From Thermotomaculum hydrothermale (GTDB taxonomy: Bacteria; Acidobacteriota; Holophagae; Thermotomaculales; Thermotomaculaceae): a DNA stretch of 64,000 bases. The position numbers were made by a program, and so were the translations under genes. Within the stretch, counting starts at the first letter, position 1, and each line of letters opens with the position of its first letter. Shown piece by piece: positions 15,900 through 23,496 of this stretch. The notes beneath the pieces are model-generated. The model worked only from the letters and a program-made list of their open reading frames with translations, was not told the DNA's origin and searched no databases. Location of the stretch: the NCBI RefSeq assembly GCF_016592575.1, contig NZ_AP017470.1, forward strand, positions 1,808,501-1,872,500. The letters are read 5' to 3'.

Positions 15900-16155
15900 T
15901 CCTATTAATAAATGTATGGGATATTTTTTATTAAGTATTTTTTTATTTTTTTTAGGGTTAATATTTTACAAAAGTGATAAAAGTGAAAAAAAACTTTCCT
16001 TGAATGACAAACTAATAACTTTTAATGTGTTTGTAGCAGCAATAATATCATTTTTTATTTTTGTAAGATATTTAATAATTTTATTAATAGGTTTATCCCA
16101 CAGGCCATTTGGCCTTTTTTATTTGTTTTATTTATCTAAAAGTGAGTTTCTGTAG
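15892..16155 (+). CDS. Small two-helix membrane protein reading through its terminator (cassette 7 cargo)
   Basis: 87 residues, no family recognised. Two hydrophobic helices, about 10-26 and 44-66. The frame has no stop before the cassette terminator. It translates the stem-loop as HRPFGLF and continues into the 3' end of dusB on the other strand. This looks like a gene that has lost its natural 3' end, so the cassette is probably a truncated right-hand remnant of the array. Weak SD (AGGGA). Confidence 0.45.
   Translation: MNNPINKCMGYFLLSIFLFFLGLIFYKSDKSEKKLSLNDKLITFNVFVAAIISFFIFVRYLIILLIGLSHRPFGLFYLFYLSKSEFL
16102..16120 (+). terminator. Cassette 7 terminator, right edge of array
   Basis: Stem AGGCC / GGCCT with loop ATTT and a six-T run, lying inside the read-through cargo ORF. 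No promoter follows it, so this is the right end of the array. dusB ends eight bases further on the opposite strand. Confidence 0.8.
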
Positions 16156-17114
16156 TTTTCAAAGACATTGAGTACTTCTTTTGAGGTTTTTGCATCGTTA
16201 AGTTGAAGGCGGATTGATTTGCCTTTGGGAAGGCTTCTTGAGTACCATGAGAGGAATAGTTTCATTTTGTGCTTTGCAAGGTTTTCAGGGTATATTTTCA
16301 TAATTCGTTTAAACTGTTTTTCAATTATTTCAATAAGTTTTTCTATTTCAACTTTTTCATTATCAAGCAATTCTTTGAATATCCACGGTTTTTTTATTGC
16401 AGCGCGGGCAATCATTACACCGTCGCACTTTGTTTCAAGCATTTTTAATAAACTTTCCCTGCCAACAATGTCTCCGTTTCCAATAACGGGAATTTTTAAC
16501 CTTGATTTTAAATCAGCAATCCACTCGTAATTCACATTGCCGCTGTACATCTGTTTTTTTGTTCTTCCGTGAAAGAACACTGCGTCAACTCCCTCGTTTT
16601 CAGCAATTTTCCCTATTTCTTTATAAACAAGATTATTTTCATTCCAGCCAGCCCTGATTTTTATTGTTAATGGGATAGACAATACCTTTCTAACTTTTCT
16701 AATAATCTCTTCAGCCTTTTTTAAATCCATAAGCAATGCAGAACCGCCGCCGCTTTTTGTAACATTTTTTGAAGGACAACCCATGTTTATGTCAATTCCA
16801 TCTGCCCCTAAATCCTCAAGCATTCTTGCAGCCATTGCCATTCTTAAAGGTTCTTTTCCAACAATTTGAAAGAATAGCGGTTTTTCAGAAAAATCAAAAT
16901 TAAGCATAAAGGATGTTTTTTTACATCCCCTTGTTAAAGCATCTGCTGAAATCATTTCTGAAAAAACAACTCCAATTCCACCGAATTCCTTTACAATCTG
17001 CCTGAAAACAGAGTCGCTTATGTCAGCAATAGGGGCTAAAAAGGTTGGTGGGGAAACTTCAAGGCTTCCTATTTTTATCTTTTTGTTTTTAAATTCTTCA
17101 ATTGTATTTTTCAT
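16128..17114 (-). CDS. dusB: tRNA-dihydrouridine synthase (Dus family)
   Basis: FMN-dependent reduction of uridine to dihydrouridine in the tRNA D-loop; 328 residues. The TIM-barrel signatures are APIADISDSVFRQI at the N-terminus, the catalytic-cysteine motif INMGCPSKNVTKSGGGSALL, and the FMN-binding GNGDI and MIARAAIKKPW segments. The ATG start (MKNTIEEFK) lies three bases after the galE stop; a TTG nine codons upstream would overlap galE. Placement in the DusB rather than another Dus subgroup is by general resemblance. Confidence 0.92.
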   Translation of the reverse strand: MKNTIEEFKNKKIKIGSLEVSPPTFLAPIADISDSVFRQIVKEFGGIGVVFSEMISADALTRGCKKTSFMLNFDFSEKPLFFQIVGKEPLRMAMAARMLEDLGADGIDINMGCPSKNVTKSGGGSALLMDLKKAEEIIRKVRKVLSIPLTIKIRAGWNENNLVYKEIGKIAENEGVDAVFFHGRTKKQMYSGNVNYEWIADLKSRLKIPVIGNGDIVGRESLLKMLETKCDGVMIARAAIKKPWIFKELLDNEKVEIEKLIEIIEKQFKRIMKIYPENLAKHKMKLFLSWYSRSLPKGKSIRLQLNDAKTSKEVLNVFENYRNSLLDK

Positions 17115-17116
17115 TG

Positions 17117-18100
17117 TTAAAATCTCTTGTTTTTTTCCCAATTCCAGGCTGTTTGAATTATGTATTCAATGTCATTGTATTGAGGTTTCCAGTTTAAAAC
17201 CTTTTTTATCTTTTTATTGTCGGCAACAAGCACAGCAGGGTCTCCTTCCCTTCTTTCTGTTTCTTCAACCCTAAAATCTATCCCTGTTACCTTTTTTGCA
17301 GTATCTATAATCTCTCTCACTGAGTAACCTATTCCGTATCCGCAGTTGAATACATCGCTTTTGCCCCCCTCAATCAGGTAATTTAATGCAAGTATGTGGG
17401 CATTTGCTAAATCGTTTACATGTATGTAATCCCTTATGCAGGTACCGTCTTTTGTTGGGTAATCTGTTCCAAAAATCTTTATGCTTTCCCTCTCCCCCTT
17501 TGCTGTTTTTAAAACAAGGGGAATAAGGTGGGTTTCAGGGTTGTGGGACTCCCCTATTAAACCAGACTCATCGGCACCTGAAGCGTTGAAATACCTTAAA
17601 GCAATGTATGAGATTTCTCCAGCATTTGACATATCTCTTAAAGCATTTTCAACAGCAAGTTTTGTGTTGCCGTAAGGGTTTACAGGCTTTAATTCAAAGT
17701 CTTCCTTTATCGGCGTTTTTTCAGGGTTGCCGTAAACTGCAGCAGTTGAGGAGAAAACAAAGTTTTTAACATTGTATTTTTTTAAAAGCGTCAGAAGGTT
17801 TAATGTTCCTGCAACATTGTTTTTATAAAACTTTAAAGGGTTTTTTACAGACTCCCCCACTTCAATAAATGCAGCAAAGTGAATACATGCATCAAATTTA
17901 ACTTCAGAAAGTAAAGATGACAGCCTCTCTGTGTCTAAAATATCCCCTTCAACAAACTTTACATTTTCAACCGCTTCCCTGTGGCCGTTTGAAAGGTTGT
18001 CGTAAACAACAACATTAAAGCCTTTTTCAGAAAGCAATTTAACTGTGTGGGAGCCAATGTATCCTGCGCCACCTGTAACCAGGATGTTTAGTTTAGCCAT
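17117..18100 (-). CDS. galE: UDP-glucose 4-epimerase
   Basis: Short-chain dehydrogenase-type enzyme interconverting UDP-glucose and UDP-galactose; 327 residues. The NAD-binding motif GGAGYIGS is at residues 9-16, and the catalytic YxxxK appears as NPYGNTKLAVE. The substrate-binding segment YFNASGADESGLIGE and the C-terminal RRE-GDPAVLVAD stretch are typical of GalE. The ATG behind a GGAAAGTGGA tract is chosen; longer in-frame starts overlap the upstream membrane protein gene. It likely supplies sugars for envelope polysaccharide. Confidence 0.95.
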   Translation of the reverse strand: MAKLNILVTGGAGYIGSHTVKLLSEKGFNVVVYDNLSNGHREAVENVKFVEGDILDTERLSSLLSEVKFDACIHFAAFIEVGESVKNPLKFYKNNVAGTLNLLTLLKKYNVKNFVFSSTAAVYGNPEKTPIKEDFELKPVNPYGNTKLAVENALRDMSNAGEISYIALRYFNASGADESGLIGESHNPETHLIPLVLKTAKGERESIKIFGTDYPTKDGTCIRDYIHVNDLANAHILALNYLIEGGKSDVFNCGYGIGYSVREIIDTAKKVTGIDFRVEETERREGDPAVLVADNKKIKKVLNWKPQYNDIEYIIQTAWNWEKNKRF

Positions 18101-18764
18101 TTTCCACTTTCCTTTTTGCAAGGAATTTATAGGCAATTGTTGCAATAAACATTAAAACAGGCAGCAATAAATTTTTGTAATCAAATGAAAGGGAATACTT
18201 TTGATAGAGGGGAAGTGCATAGTACTTTGCTTCAATTAAAGAGGCATAATCTGGAATTAAAATATCCCTGAAATTGTAAAGGTAAATGAGCAAACCGGAA
18301 AATGCGTTTACAAGAATAATGTACAAAGCCCCTATCCCCCTTGAATTAAAAACTGCATCAAATAAAAATATGTGGGCAAAGAGGGTAAAAAGAAGGGCTG
18401 AAATTGAAACAAATGAGTTTAAAAATGGGTTAAAGCCAAATTTTAAACCAAAAATTGCGGAAAAAATCAAATAGACAATCAAAAGAAAGACAAATGGACG
18501 GATTACGCTTCTCTCATTATCCTCAACGACAAAAATTAAATAGGCAAAAAAAGCAAAAACAGCAAATACAGAGTGGTAGTTTTTCCAGAAAATAAGGGAA
18601 ATTGAGCCTTTAACCTGAAGGGGAACCTTTATAAAAAGGTAAGAGATAGAGTTTTTTTCAACCTTTACACCAAAAAACAAAAGCAGTGAAAAAATTAATA
18701 AAAGGATTAGAATGAAAATTTCACTCTTTGATAAATTCAAGTATCTTTTCAACAACATCTTCAA
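18093..18764 (-). CDS. Polytopic membrane protein of unknown function
   Basis: 223 residues, strongly hydrophobic with about six predicted transmembrane helices and short loops; no family recognised. It overlaps the cmk 3' end by 44 bases and the galE start by eight, so it is embedded in the same transcript. A GGAG SD precedes the chosen start; a second Met at codon 3 is equally possible. The overlap with both neighbours and the preserved frame argue that it is a real gene. Confidence 0.7.
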   Translation of the reverse strand: MKMLLKRYLNLSKSEIFILILLLIFSLLLFFGVKVEKNSISYLFIKVPLQVKGSISLIFWKNYHSVFAVFAFFAYLIFVVEDNERSVIRPFVFLLIVYLIFSAIFGLKFGFNPFLNSFVSISALLFTLFAHIFLFDAVFNSRGIGALYIILVNAFSGLLIYLYNFRDILIPDYASLIEAKYYALPLYQKYSLSFDYKNLLLPVLMFIATIAYKFLAKRKVENG

Positions 18765-19377
18765 TCTCCATTCCTGTGGTATCTATGTAAATTGCGTCTT
18801 CGGCTTTTTTTAAAGGGGCTAAATCCCTTGAAGAATCCTGCTTATCCCTTTCCAATTGCTGTTTTAATACCTCTTCAAAGGTTATTTTTGTTTCAGGGTT
18901 TTTCTCCTTCAACTGCAAATACCTTCTCCTTGCCCTCTCTTCAGGGGAAGCATCAAGGAAAAACTTGTACTTTGCGTCAGGAAAGACAACCGTTCCTATA
19001 TCCCTTCCCTCTAAAACAGATGGTCTTGACAGCCCTATCTTTCTCTGCTGCTCTGTTAAAAACTTTCTTACAACCTTTAGTTTTGAAAAATCAGAGGCAA
19101 GTTTTGAAATTTCAGGGGTTATTATTTTGTCTGAAACATTCTCCCCGTTTAAATATATGTTTCCCTCATCGTCAAAATCAAGTTCAATTCCCTTTAAATC
19201 CTTTTCTGTTATTTCGTCAGACGGTTTTTCCCCTTTCCTGTGTAAGTACAGTGCAACAGCCCTGTACATTGCACCTGTATTCAAATAAAAATACCCTAAC
19301 TTTTTTGCAATAATCTTTGCGATTGTGCTTTTCCCTGCACCTGAAGGCCCGTCAATTGCAACAACATTCTTTTTCAT
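18721..19377 (-). CDS. cmk: Cytidylate kinase
   Basis: Phosphorylates CMP/dCMP to the diphosphate; 218 residues. The P-loop GPSGAGKST is near residue 9, followed by the CMP-binding pattern YLNTGAMYRAVALY. The family segment VLEGRDIGTVVFPDAKYKFF and the LID region ERARRR are intact. The ATG overlaps the hisC stop by one base (TGATG), indicating translational coupling. Confidence 0.97.
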   Translation of the reverse strand: MKKNVVAIDGPSGAGKSTIAKIIAKKLGYFYLNTGAMYRAVALYLHRKGEKPSDEITEKDLKGIELDFDDEGNIYLNGENVSDKIITPEISKLASDFSKLKVVRKFLTEQQRKIGLSRPSVLEGRDIGTVVFPDAKYKFFLDASPEERARRRYLQLKEKNPETKITFEEVLKQQLERDKQDSSRDLAPLKKAEDAIYIDTTGMEIEDVVEKILEFIKE

Positions 19378-20480
19378 CAAGTTAACACCTCTTTCAATGC
19401 ATTTAAAAACATTTCATCGTGCTCTCTTAAACCAAAACTCATTCTAAACCAGGTTGGCATATTGTATCCGCCCTTTAAGGGCCTGACAATTACACCTTTC
19501 TTTTGCATATTGTGGAAAACCTCCTCAACATCCTTCCCAGTATCAACCGCAATAAAGTTTCCCTCTTCCGCAAGAACCCTCAACCCCATCTTTTCTATTT
19601 CAGGCACAACACAGGCCTTTTCTTTCTTCACATGCTCTTTAGACTTTAGAACATGGTCTTCGCAATCTAAAGCAGCAATGCAGGCTTCCTGGGCAAGCAG
19701 GTTTAGGTTGAAGGGGGAACGCACCTTTTCAATCTTTTGAATTAAATCAGGGTTTCCAAAGCCATAGCCAACCCTTAATCCTGCAAGGCCGTATATCTTT
19801 GAGAAAGTTCTTAATATTAAAACATTATCCTTTCTCCAGTCTTTAATATACTTCATACTGTCAGGATAATCAGGATTATCAACAAACTCATAGTATGCCT
19901 CGTCAAGCACAATTAAAACACTGTCAGGCACTTTTTCAACAAACCTGTCTAACTCTTCCCCTTTTATCATTGTTGAGGTTGGATTGTTGGGGTTAGCAAT
20001 GTAAATAATTTTGGTTTTATCGTCAATTGCCTTTAAAAAAGCGTCTAAATCGTGCCTATAATCCTTTGCGGGAATCTCTTTATAGCCGTGGTTTGACGCT
20101 AAAGTGGCAATCTTGTACATTGCAAACGAGTACTCTGAAAATATTGAATGCTCTCCGTAATCAAGCAAAGCCTTTGCACAGTATTCTATTATTTCGCATG
20201 AACCATTGCCGAATATTATCCAGTCAGGGTCAAGATTAAACTTTGAGGCAACCTTTTCCCTTAAATAATAGGCTCCCCCATCTGGGTAATAGTGAATATC
20301 TTTAATCTTTTCCCTTAAAACTTCGGTTACTTTTTCCGGTGGGCCTAACGGGTTTTCATTTGAGGCAAGTTTTACTATCTTTTCAGGGTCAAGCCCGTAT
20401 TCCCTTGCAACAGTCTCAATAGGTTTACCCGGAACATACGGGGCTAAAGAGGCAATATAATCAGGTTGTTTTACCGTCAT
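19377..20480 (-). CDS. hisC: Histidinol-phosphate aminotransferase
   Basis: PLP-dependent aminotransferase of the HisC type, 367 residues. Landmarks are KLASNENPLGPP near the N-terminus, YIANPNNPTS, DEAYYEF, and the PLP lysine in RTFSKIYGLAGLRVGYG. No other his genes are nearby. Its neighbours are an RNA pseudouridine synthase and cmk, a layout often seen for HisC homologues that also act on aromatic amino acids, so in vivo specificity may be broader. It overlaps the preceding gene by 20 bases with its own GGGAGG SD. Confidence 0.9.
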   Translation of the reverse strand: MTVKQPDYIASLAPYVPGKPIETVAREYGLDPEKIVKLASNENPLGPPEKVTEVLREKIKDIHYYPDGGAYYLREKVASKFNLDPDWIIFGNGSCEIIEYCAKALLDYGEHSIFSEYSFAMYKIATLASNHGYKEIPAKDYRHDLDAFLKAIDDKTKIIYIANPNNPTSTMIKGEELDRFVEKVPDSVLIVLDEAYYEFVDNPDYPDSMKYIKDWRKDNVLILRTFSKIYGLAGLRVGYGFGNPDLIQKIEKVRSPFNLNLLAQEACIAALDCEDHVLKSKEHVKKEKACVVPEIEKMGLRVLAEEGNFIAVDTGKDVEEVFHNMQKKGVIVRPLKGGYNMPTWFRMSFGLREHDEMFLNALKEVLT

Positions 20481-21210
20481 TTTTCCTCCCTTTTTTTAAA
20501 GCAAGGGTTTTTAAACCTTCCACTTCCTGAGGGGTTAACCTCCTGTATTCCCCGGGCTTTAAATCTCCAACTTCAAGGTTTCCAATTTTAACCCTTTTCA
20601 GTTTAACAACAGGATGTCCAACCTTTTCAAACATTCGCCTTATTTGATTCTTCTTCCCCTCAGTTAATACCACCTTAAGCCACGAATTGTTTTGATGCCC
20701 TAAAAGAGTAATCTTTTTTGCGCTTAACCTTCTATCTTCTACAATTACACCGTTTAACAACCTCTCAATACTCTTTTTATCTGGCACTCCCCTAACTTTG
20801 ACAAGGTATGTTTTTTCAACCTTTGTTTTTGGATTAGTAACTAAATTTGCAAACTCTCCGTCATTTGTAATTAGCAACAAGCCTTCTGTGTTTATATCAA
20901 GCCTTCCAACCGGAAATAATGCCTTTTTTTCCTCTCTTGCAAGTAAATCCATAACGGTTGGTCTGTGTTTTTCATCGCTTTTTGTCGTCACATAGCCCAA
21001 TGGTTTGTAAAGAAGGATATAAACCTTTTTTTTAAGGGGCTTTATAATTTCTCCGTCAACCTTGATTATGTCTTTTTCAGGGTCTGCTTTGTCTCCCAAT
21101 CTTGCCTTTTTGCCGTTTACAAAAACCCTTCCCTCTTCAATCAACTCCTCTGCTTTTCTCCTTGAAGCAATGCCTGCCCTTGCAATAATCTTTTGAAGCC
21201 TCTCTTTCAT
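20461..21210 (-). CDS. rluB: rRNA pseudouridine synthase, RluB/RsuA family
   Basis: 249 residues. An N-terminal S4 RNA-binding domain (about 1-60, RLQKIIARAGIASRRKAEEL) is joined to the catalytic domain, which contains the active-site aspartate in GRLDINTEGLLLITNDG. The EGKKNQIRRMFEKVGHPV motif is characteristic. It probably makes a pseudouridine in large-subunit rRNA. The start overlaps the scpB stop (ATGA), matching the widespread scpA-scpB-rluB arrangement. RluB is preferred over RsuA on context. Confidence 0.92.
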   Translation of the reverse strand: MKERLQKIIARAGIASRRKAEELIEEGRVFVNGKKARLGDKADPEKDIIKVDGEIIKPLKKKVYILLYKPLGYVTTKSDEKHRPTVMDLLAREEKKALFPVGRLDINTEGLLLITNDGEFANLVTNPKTKVEKTYLVKVRGVPDKKSIERLLNGVIVEDRRLSAKKITLLGHQNNSWLKVVLTEGKKNQIRRMFEKVGHPVVKLKRVKIGNLEVGDLKPGEYRRLTPQEVEGLKTLALKKGRKNDGKTT

Positions 21211-21728
21211 TCCTCAACCCCCATCTCTTCAAGGTCAGGTAAGTCTTCAAGAGAGTTTAAGCCGAATGTTTCAAGAAAGTATCTTGTGGTTTTATAAAGG
21301 GACGGCTTTCCTATTACATCCTTTTTCCCGGCAATCTTAATCAAATTCTTTTCAAGCAAATTCCTTAAAATATGGGAAACAGACTGCACCCCCCTCAATG
21401 CTGCAATCTCCTGCGCAGTTATAGGCTGTCTGTAAGCAATTATTGCAAGGGTTTCAAGAGCTGCCCTTGAAAAACTTTGCCTGCTCTCCCTTTTGTGAAA
21501 TTCAGCAACAAATGAATAAACATTGGGATTTGTTAAAAACTGATAGCCGCCTGCAATTGAAACAAGGTTTACCCCTTTTGATTTGTAATCATCCTTTAAC
21601 TCTTCAAGTATTTCCTCTACCTCTTTTTTGTCTTTTTCTAAAAAAGAAGCAATTTCTTTCGCCGTTAGCGGCGTATCTGAGGAAAAAAGTATTGCTTCAA
21701 CAACCTGTTTTAAAGTTTCTTTATTCAT
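21207..21728 (-). CDS. scpB: Segregation and condensation protein B
   Basis: Winged-helix partner of ScpA in the SMC complex that compacts and segregates chromosomes; 173 residues. Typical segments are EAILFSSDTPLTAKEIASFL, ALETLAIIAYRQPITAQEIA and GVQSVSHILRNLLEKNLI. The start lies inside the scpA stop region, so it is translationally coupled. A slightly acidic C-terminal tail is present. Confidence 0.95.
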   Translation of the reverse strand: MNKETLKQVVEAILFSSDTPLTAKEIASFLEKDKKEVEEILEELKDDYKSKGVNLVSIAGGYQFLTNPNVYSFVAEFHKRESRQSFSRAALETLAIIAYRQPITAQEIAALRGVQSVSHILRNLLEKNLIKIAGKKDVIGKPSLYKTTRYFLETFGLNSLEDLPDLEEMGVEE

Positions 21729-22473
21729 ACCTTGATATTATCCTGTCCCTTTCCTTATATGAGTAATTTTTATCCCTGATTAGTATAATCTCTGAAAATG
21801 TTGAAGTTTGAACGCTTTTTAAAATATGTTCTTTAATTAACTCAAGTATTGAGGTGAAGGAATAAACCACATAGGTTCTGTCCTTTCCCTTTACAATCTC
21901 ATAAAACCTTGTTTTTTTTCTATTTTTGAAAATCTCATAAATTGCCGATACAACCTGTCTCATTGAGTATTTTGCTTTTCTAACAATATCAGGTTCTAAA
22001 GCCTTCAGCCTTCTCAAGATATTTGCGTATAGGTTTGCAAGGAGAAAAGCACCGTTTTCGGAAACAATTAGAGGCCTTTCCTTTGAGACAAAGTCTTCCT
22101 TAAATCCCCTTTCAAACATCTTTTGCCTTCTGTTAAGGTTTTCAGAAAGAATTGAAGCCTGCTTTGTTATCTTTTCATACTCTTCAAGTTTGAAAATCAA
22201 CTCTTCCTTCATCTCCTCAAAAGCCTCTTTCTCCCTTGGAATCAGGGATTTTGCCTTCATCAGCATTAGCGTTGACGCCATAACAAAGTAATCCCCTGCA
22301 ATATCAAGGTTCATTTCCTGCATTTTGTTTAATATCTTCGAATACTTTTCTGTAATTTCTGCAATTGAAACCTCTGATATTTCAAGCTTATTTTTCCTTA
22401 ACAACTGTAAAAGTAAGTCTAATGGGCCTGTAAAGTTTTCAAGCTGAATCTCAAAGTTTTCAAAATTGTCCAT
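21721..22473 (-). CDS. scpA: Segregation and condensation protein A
   Basis: Kleisin subunit of the bacterial SMC complex, 250 residues. The N-terminal signature FTGPLDLLLQLLRKNKLEIS and the DYFVMASTLMLMKAKSLIP helix are diagnostic. The C-terminal winged helix, which binds the SMC ATPase head, follows (FTSILELIKEH). The gene abuts trpS with a one-base overlap and overlaps scpB. Confidence 0.95.
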   Translation of the reverse strand: MDNFENFEIQLENFTGPLDLLLQLLRKNKLEISEVSIAEITEKYSKILNKMQEMNLDIAGDYFVMASTLMLMKAKSLIPREKEAFEEMKEELIFKLEEYEKITKQASILSENLNRRQKMFERGFKEDFVSKERPLIVSENGAFLLANLYANILRRLKALEPDIVRKAKYSMRQVVSAIYEIFKNRKKTRFYEIVKGKDRTYVVYSFTSILELIKEHILKSVQTSTFSEIILIRDKNYSYKERDRIISRYE

Positions 22474-23471
22474 TATCTCCTCTTTAGATTCATTGCCTCT
22501 CTAACCTCTTCCATTGTTTGAGAGGCAACCTCTCTTGCCTTTCTTGCCCCTTCGTCAAGTATAGAATCAAGGAATTGCTTATTCTCTTTTAATTTTCTCA
22601 ATTTTTCCCCAACAGGTGCAACCTTTTTAATCAAGTGTTCAGACAAAAACTTCTTACACTGGAAGCAACCAATCCCAGCTGTCCTGCACCCTTCGGCACA
22701 CTCTTTTCTTACCTCTTCAGGGGAAAAAATCTTATGCAGTGCAAAAACAGGGCAATCTTCAGGAACACCGGGGTCTGTTTTTCTAACCCTTCTCGTGTCT
22801 GTTTTCATAACCCTTAACTTTTCCCATATCTCTTCAGGGGTATCTTCTATTAAAATTGCATTGTTATAGCTTTTGCTCATCTTTCTTCCATCAAGGCCAG
22901 GAACCCTCTTCGCCTCTGTAATCTTTGCTTCAGGCTCAGGGAAAATCTCCTTGCCGAAGATATGGTGAAACCTTCTTACAATTTCCCTTGCAAGTTCAAG
23001 GTGGTACAGCTGGTCTTCACCAACTGGAACATAGTTTGCCTTGTAAATAATTATATCTGCCGTCTGTAAAACCGGATAACCTAAAAACCCGTAATTTGAG
23101 AGGTCTTTATCCTTTATCTGTTTCTTTTTTTCTTTGTAAGTGGGAACTCTCTCAAGCCAGCCTAACGGGGTAATCATTGAGAGGAGAAGGTGCAACTCTG
23201 CATGCTCTTTTACATCAGACTGAACAAAAATTACCGACCTATCAGGGTCAACCCCTGCTGCAATAAATCCCGCAGCAACATCGTAAATATGCTCTTTAAT
23301 TGCTGAAGTGTTTGAATACATAGAAGTTAAAGCATGCCAATCAACAACACAGTAAAAACACTCATTTCCTTCGTTTTGAAGGTTAACATAATTCTCAAGT
23401 GCACCAACAAGATGCCCTATGTGAAGTTTGCCTGTCGGCTGAGTTCCGCTTAAAACCCTTTTTCCACTCAT
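22473..23471 (-). CDS. trpS: Tryptophanyl-tRNA synthetase with probable 4Fe-4S motif
   Basis: Class I synthetase charging tRNA-Trp; 332 residues. The HIGH motif appears as KLHIGHLVGAL and the KMSKS motif as GRKMSKSYNN. In the anticodon-binding domain there is C240-x21-C262-x6-C269-x2-C272. This closely resembles the C-x22-C-x6-C-x2-C cluster-binding motif described for Thermotoga maritima TrpRS. The ATG behind GGGAG is chosen over a TTG four codons upstream. It overlaps scpA by one base. Confidence 0.96.
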   Translation of the reverse strand: MSGKRVLSGTQPTGKLHIGHLVGALENYVNLQNEGNECFYCVVDWHALTSMYSNTSAIKEHIYDVAAGFIAAGVDPDRSVIFVQSDVKEHAELHLLLSMITPLGWLERVPTYKEKKKQIKDKDLSNYGFLGYPVLQTADIIIYKANYVPVGEDQLYHLELAREIVRRFHHIFGKEIFPEPEAKITEAKRVPGLDGRKMSKSYNNAILIEDTPEEIWEKLRVMKTDTRRVRKTDPGVPEDCPVFALHKIFSPEEVRKECAEGCRTAGIGCFQCKKFLSEHLIKKVAPVGEKLRKLKENKQFLDSILDEGARKAREVASQTMEEVREAMNLKRR

Positions 23472-23496
23472 ATCCACTCCCAATAAATTTTTATAA

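Larger units (their letters stand above)
9126..16120 (+). repeat. Tandem array of seven promoter-leader ORF-cargo-terminator cassettes
   Basis: Seven consecutive units, all on the plus strand, end in a near-identical stem-loop terminator (core GCAGGCC-loop-GGCCTGC plus T-run). Each of the first six terminators is followed 15-30 bases later by the next extended -10 promoter (TGATARAAT). Approximate units: 9126-10114, 10115-12159 (with an IS), 12160-12914, 12915-14126, 14127-14832, 14833-15808, 15809-16120. Cargo genes differ except units 1 and 6. The repeated terminator is not seen elsewhere in the window. No recombinase other than the IS transposase is present. The array is flanked by the nuo promoter region and the dusB 3' end. 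Confidence 0.85.

Noticed and set aside
9126-16120. CRISPR array or integron attC array
   Set aside because: Repeats are spaced by whole genes, not short spacers. The stem-loops carry T-runs and are followed by promoters. Core-site patterns RYYYAAC/GTTRRRY are not consistently present, and no integrase or Cas gene is seen.
18792-19313. Long plus-strand ORF opposite cmk
   Set aside because: Translation is an antisense shadow of cmk (Leu/Gln/Pro-rich) with no independent signals.
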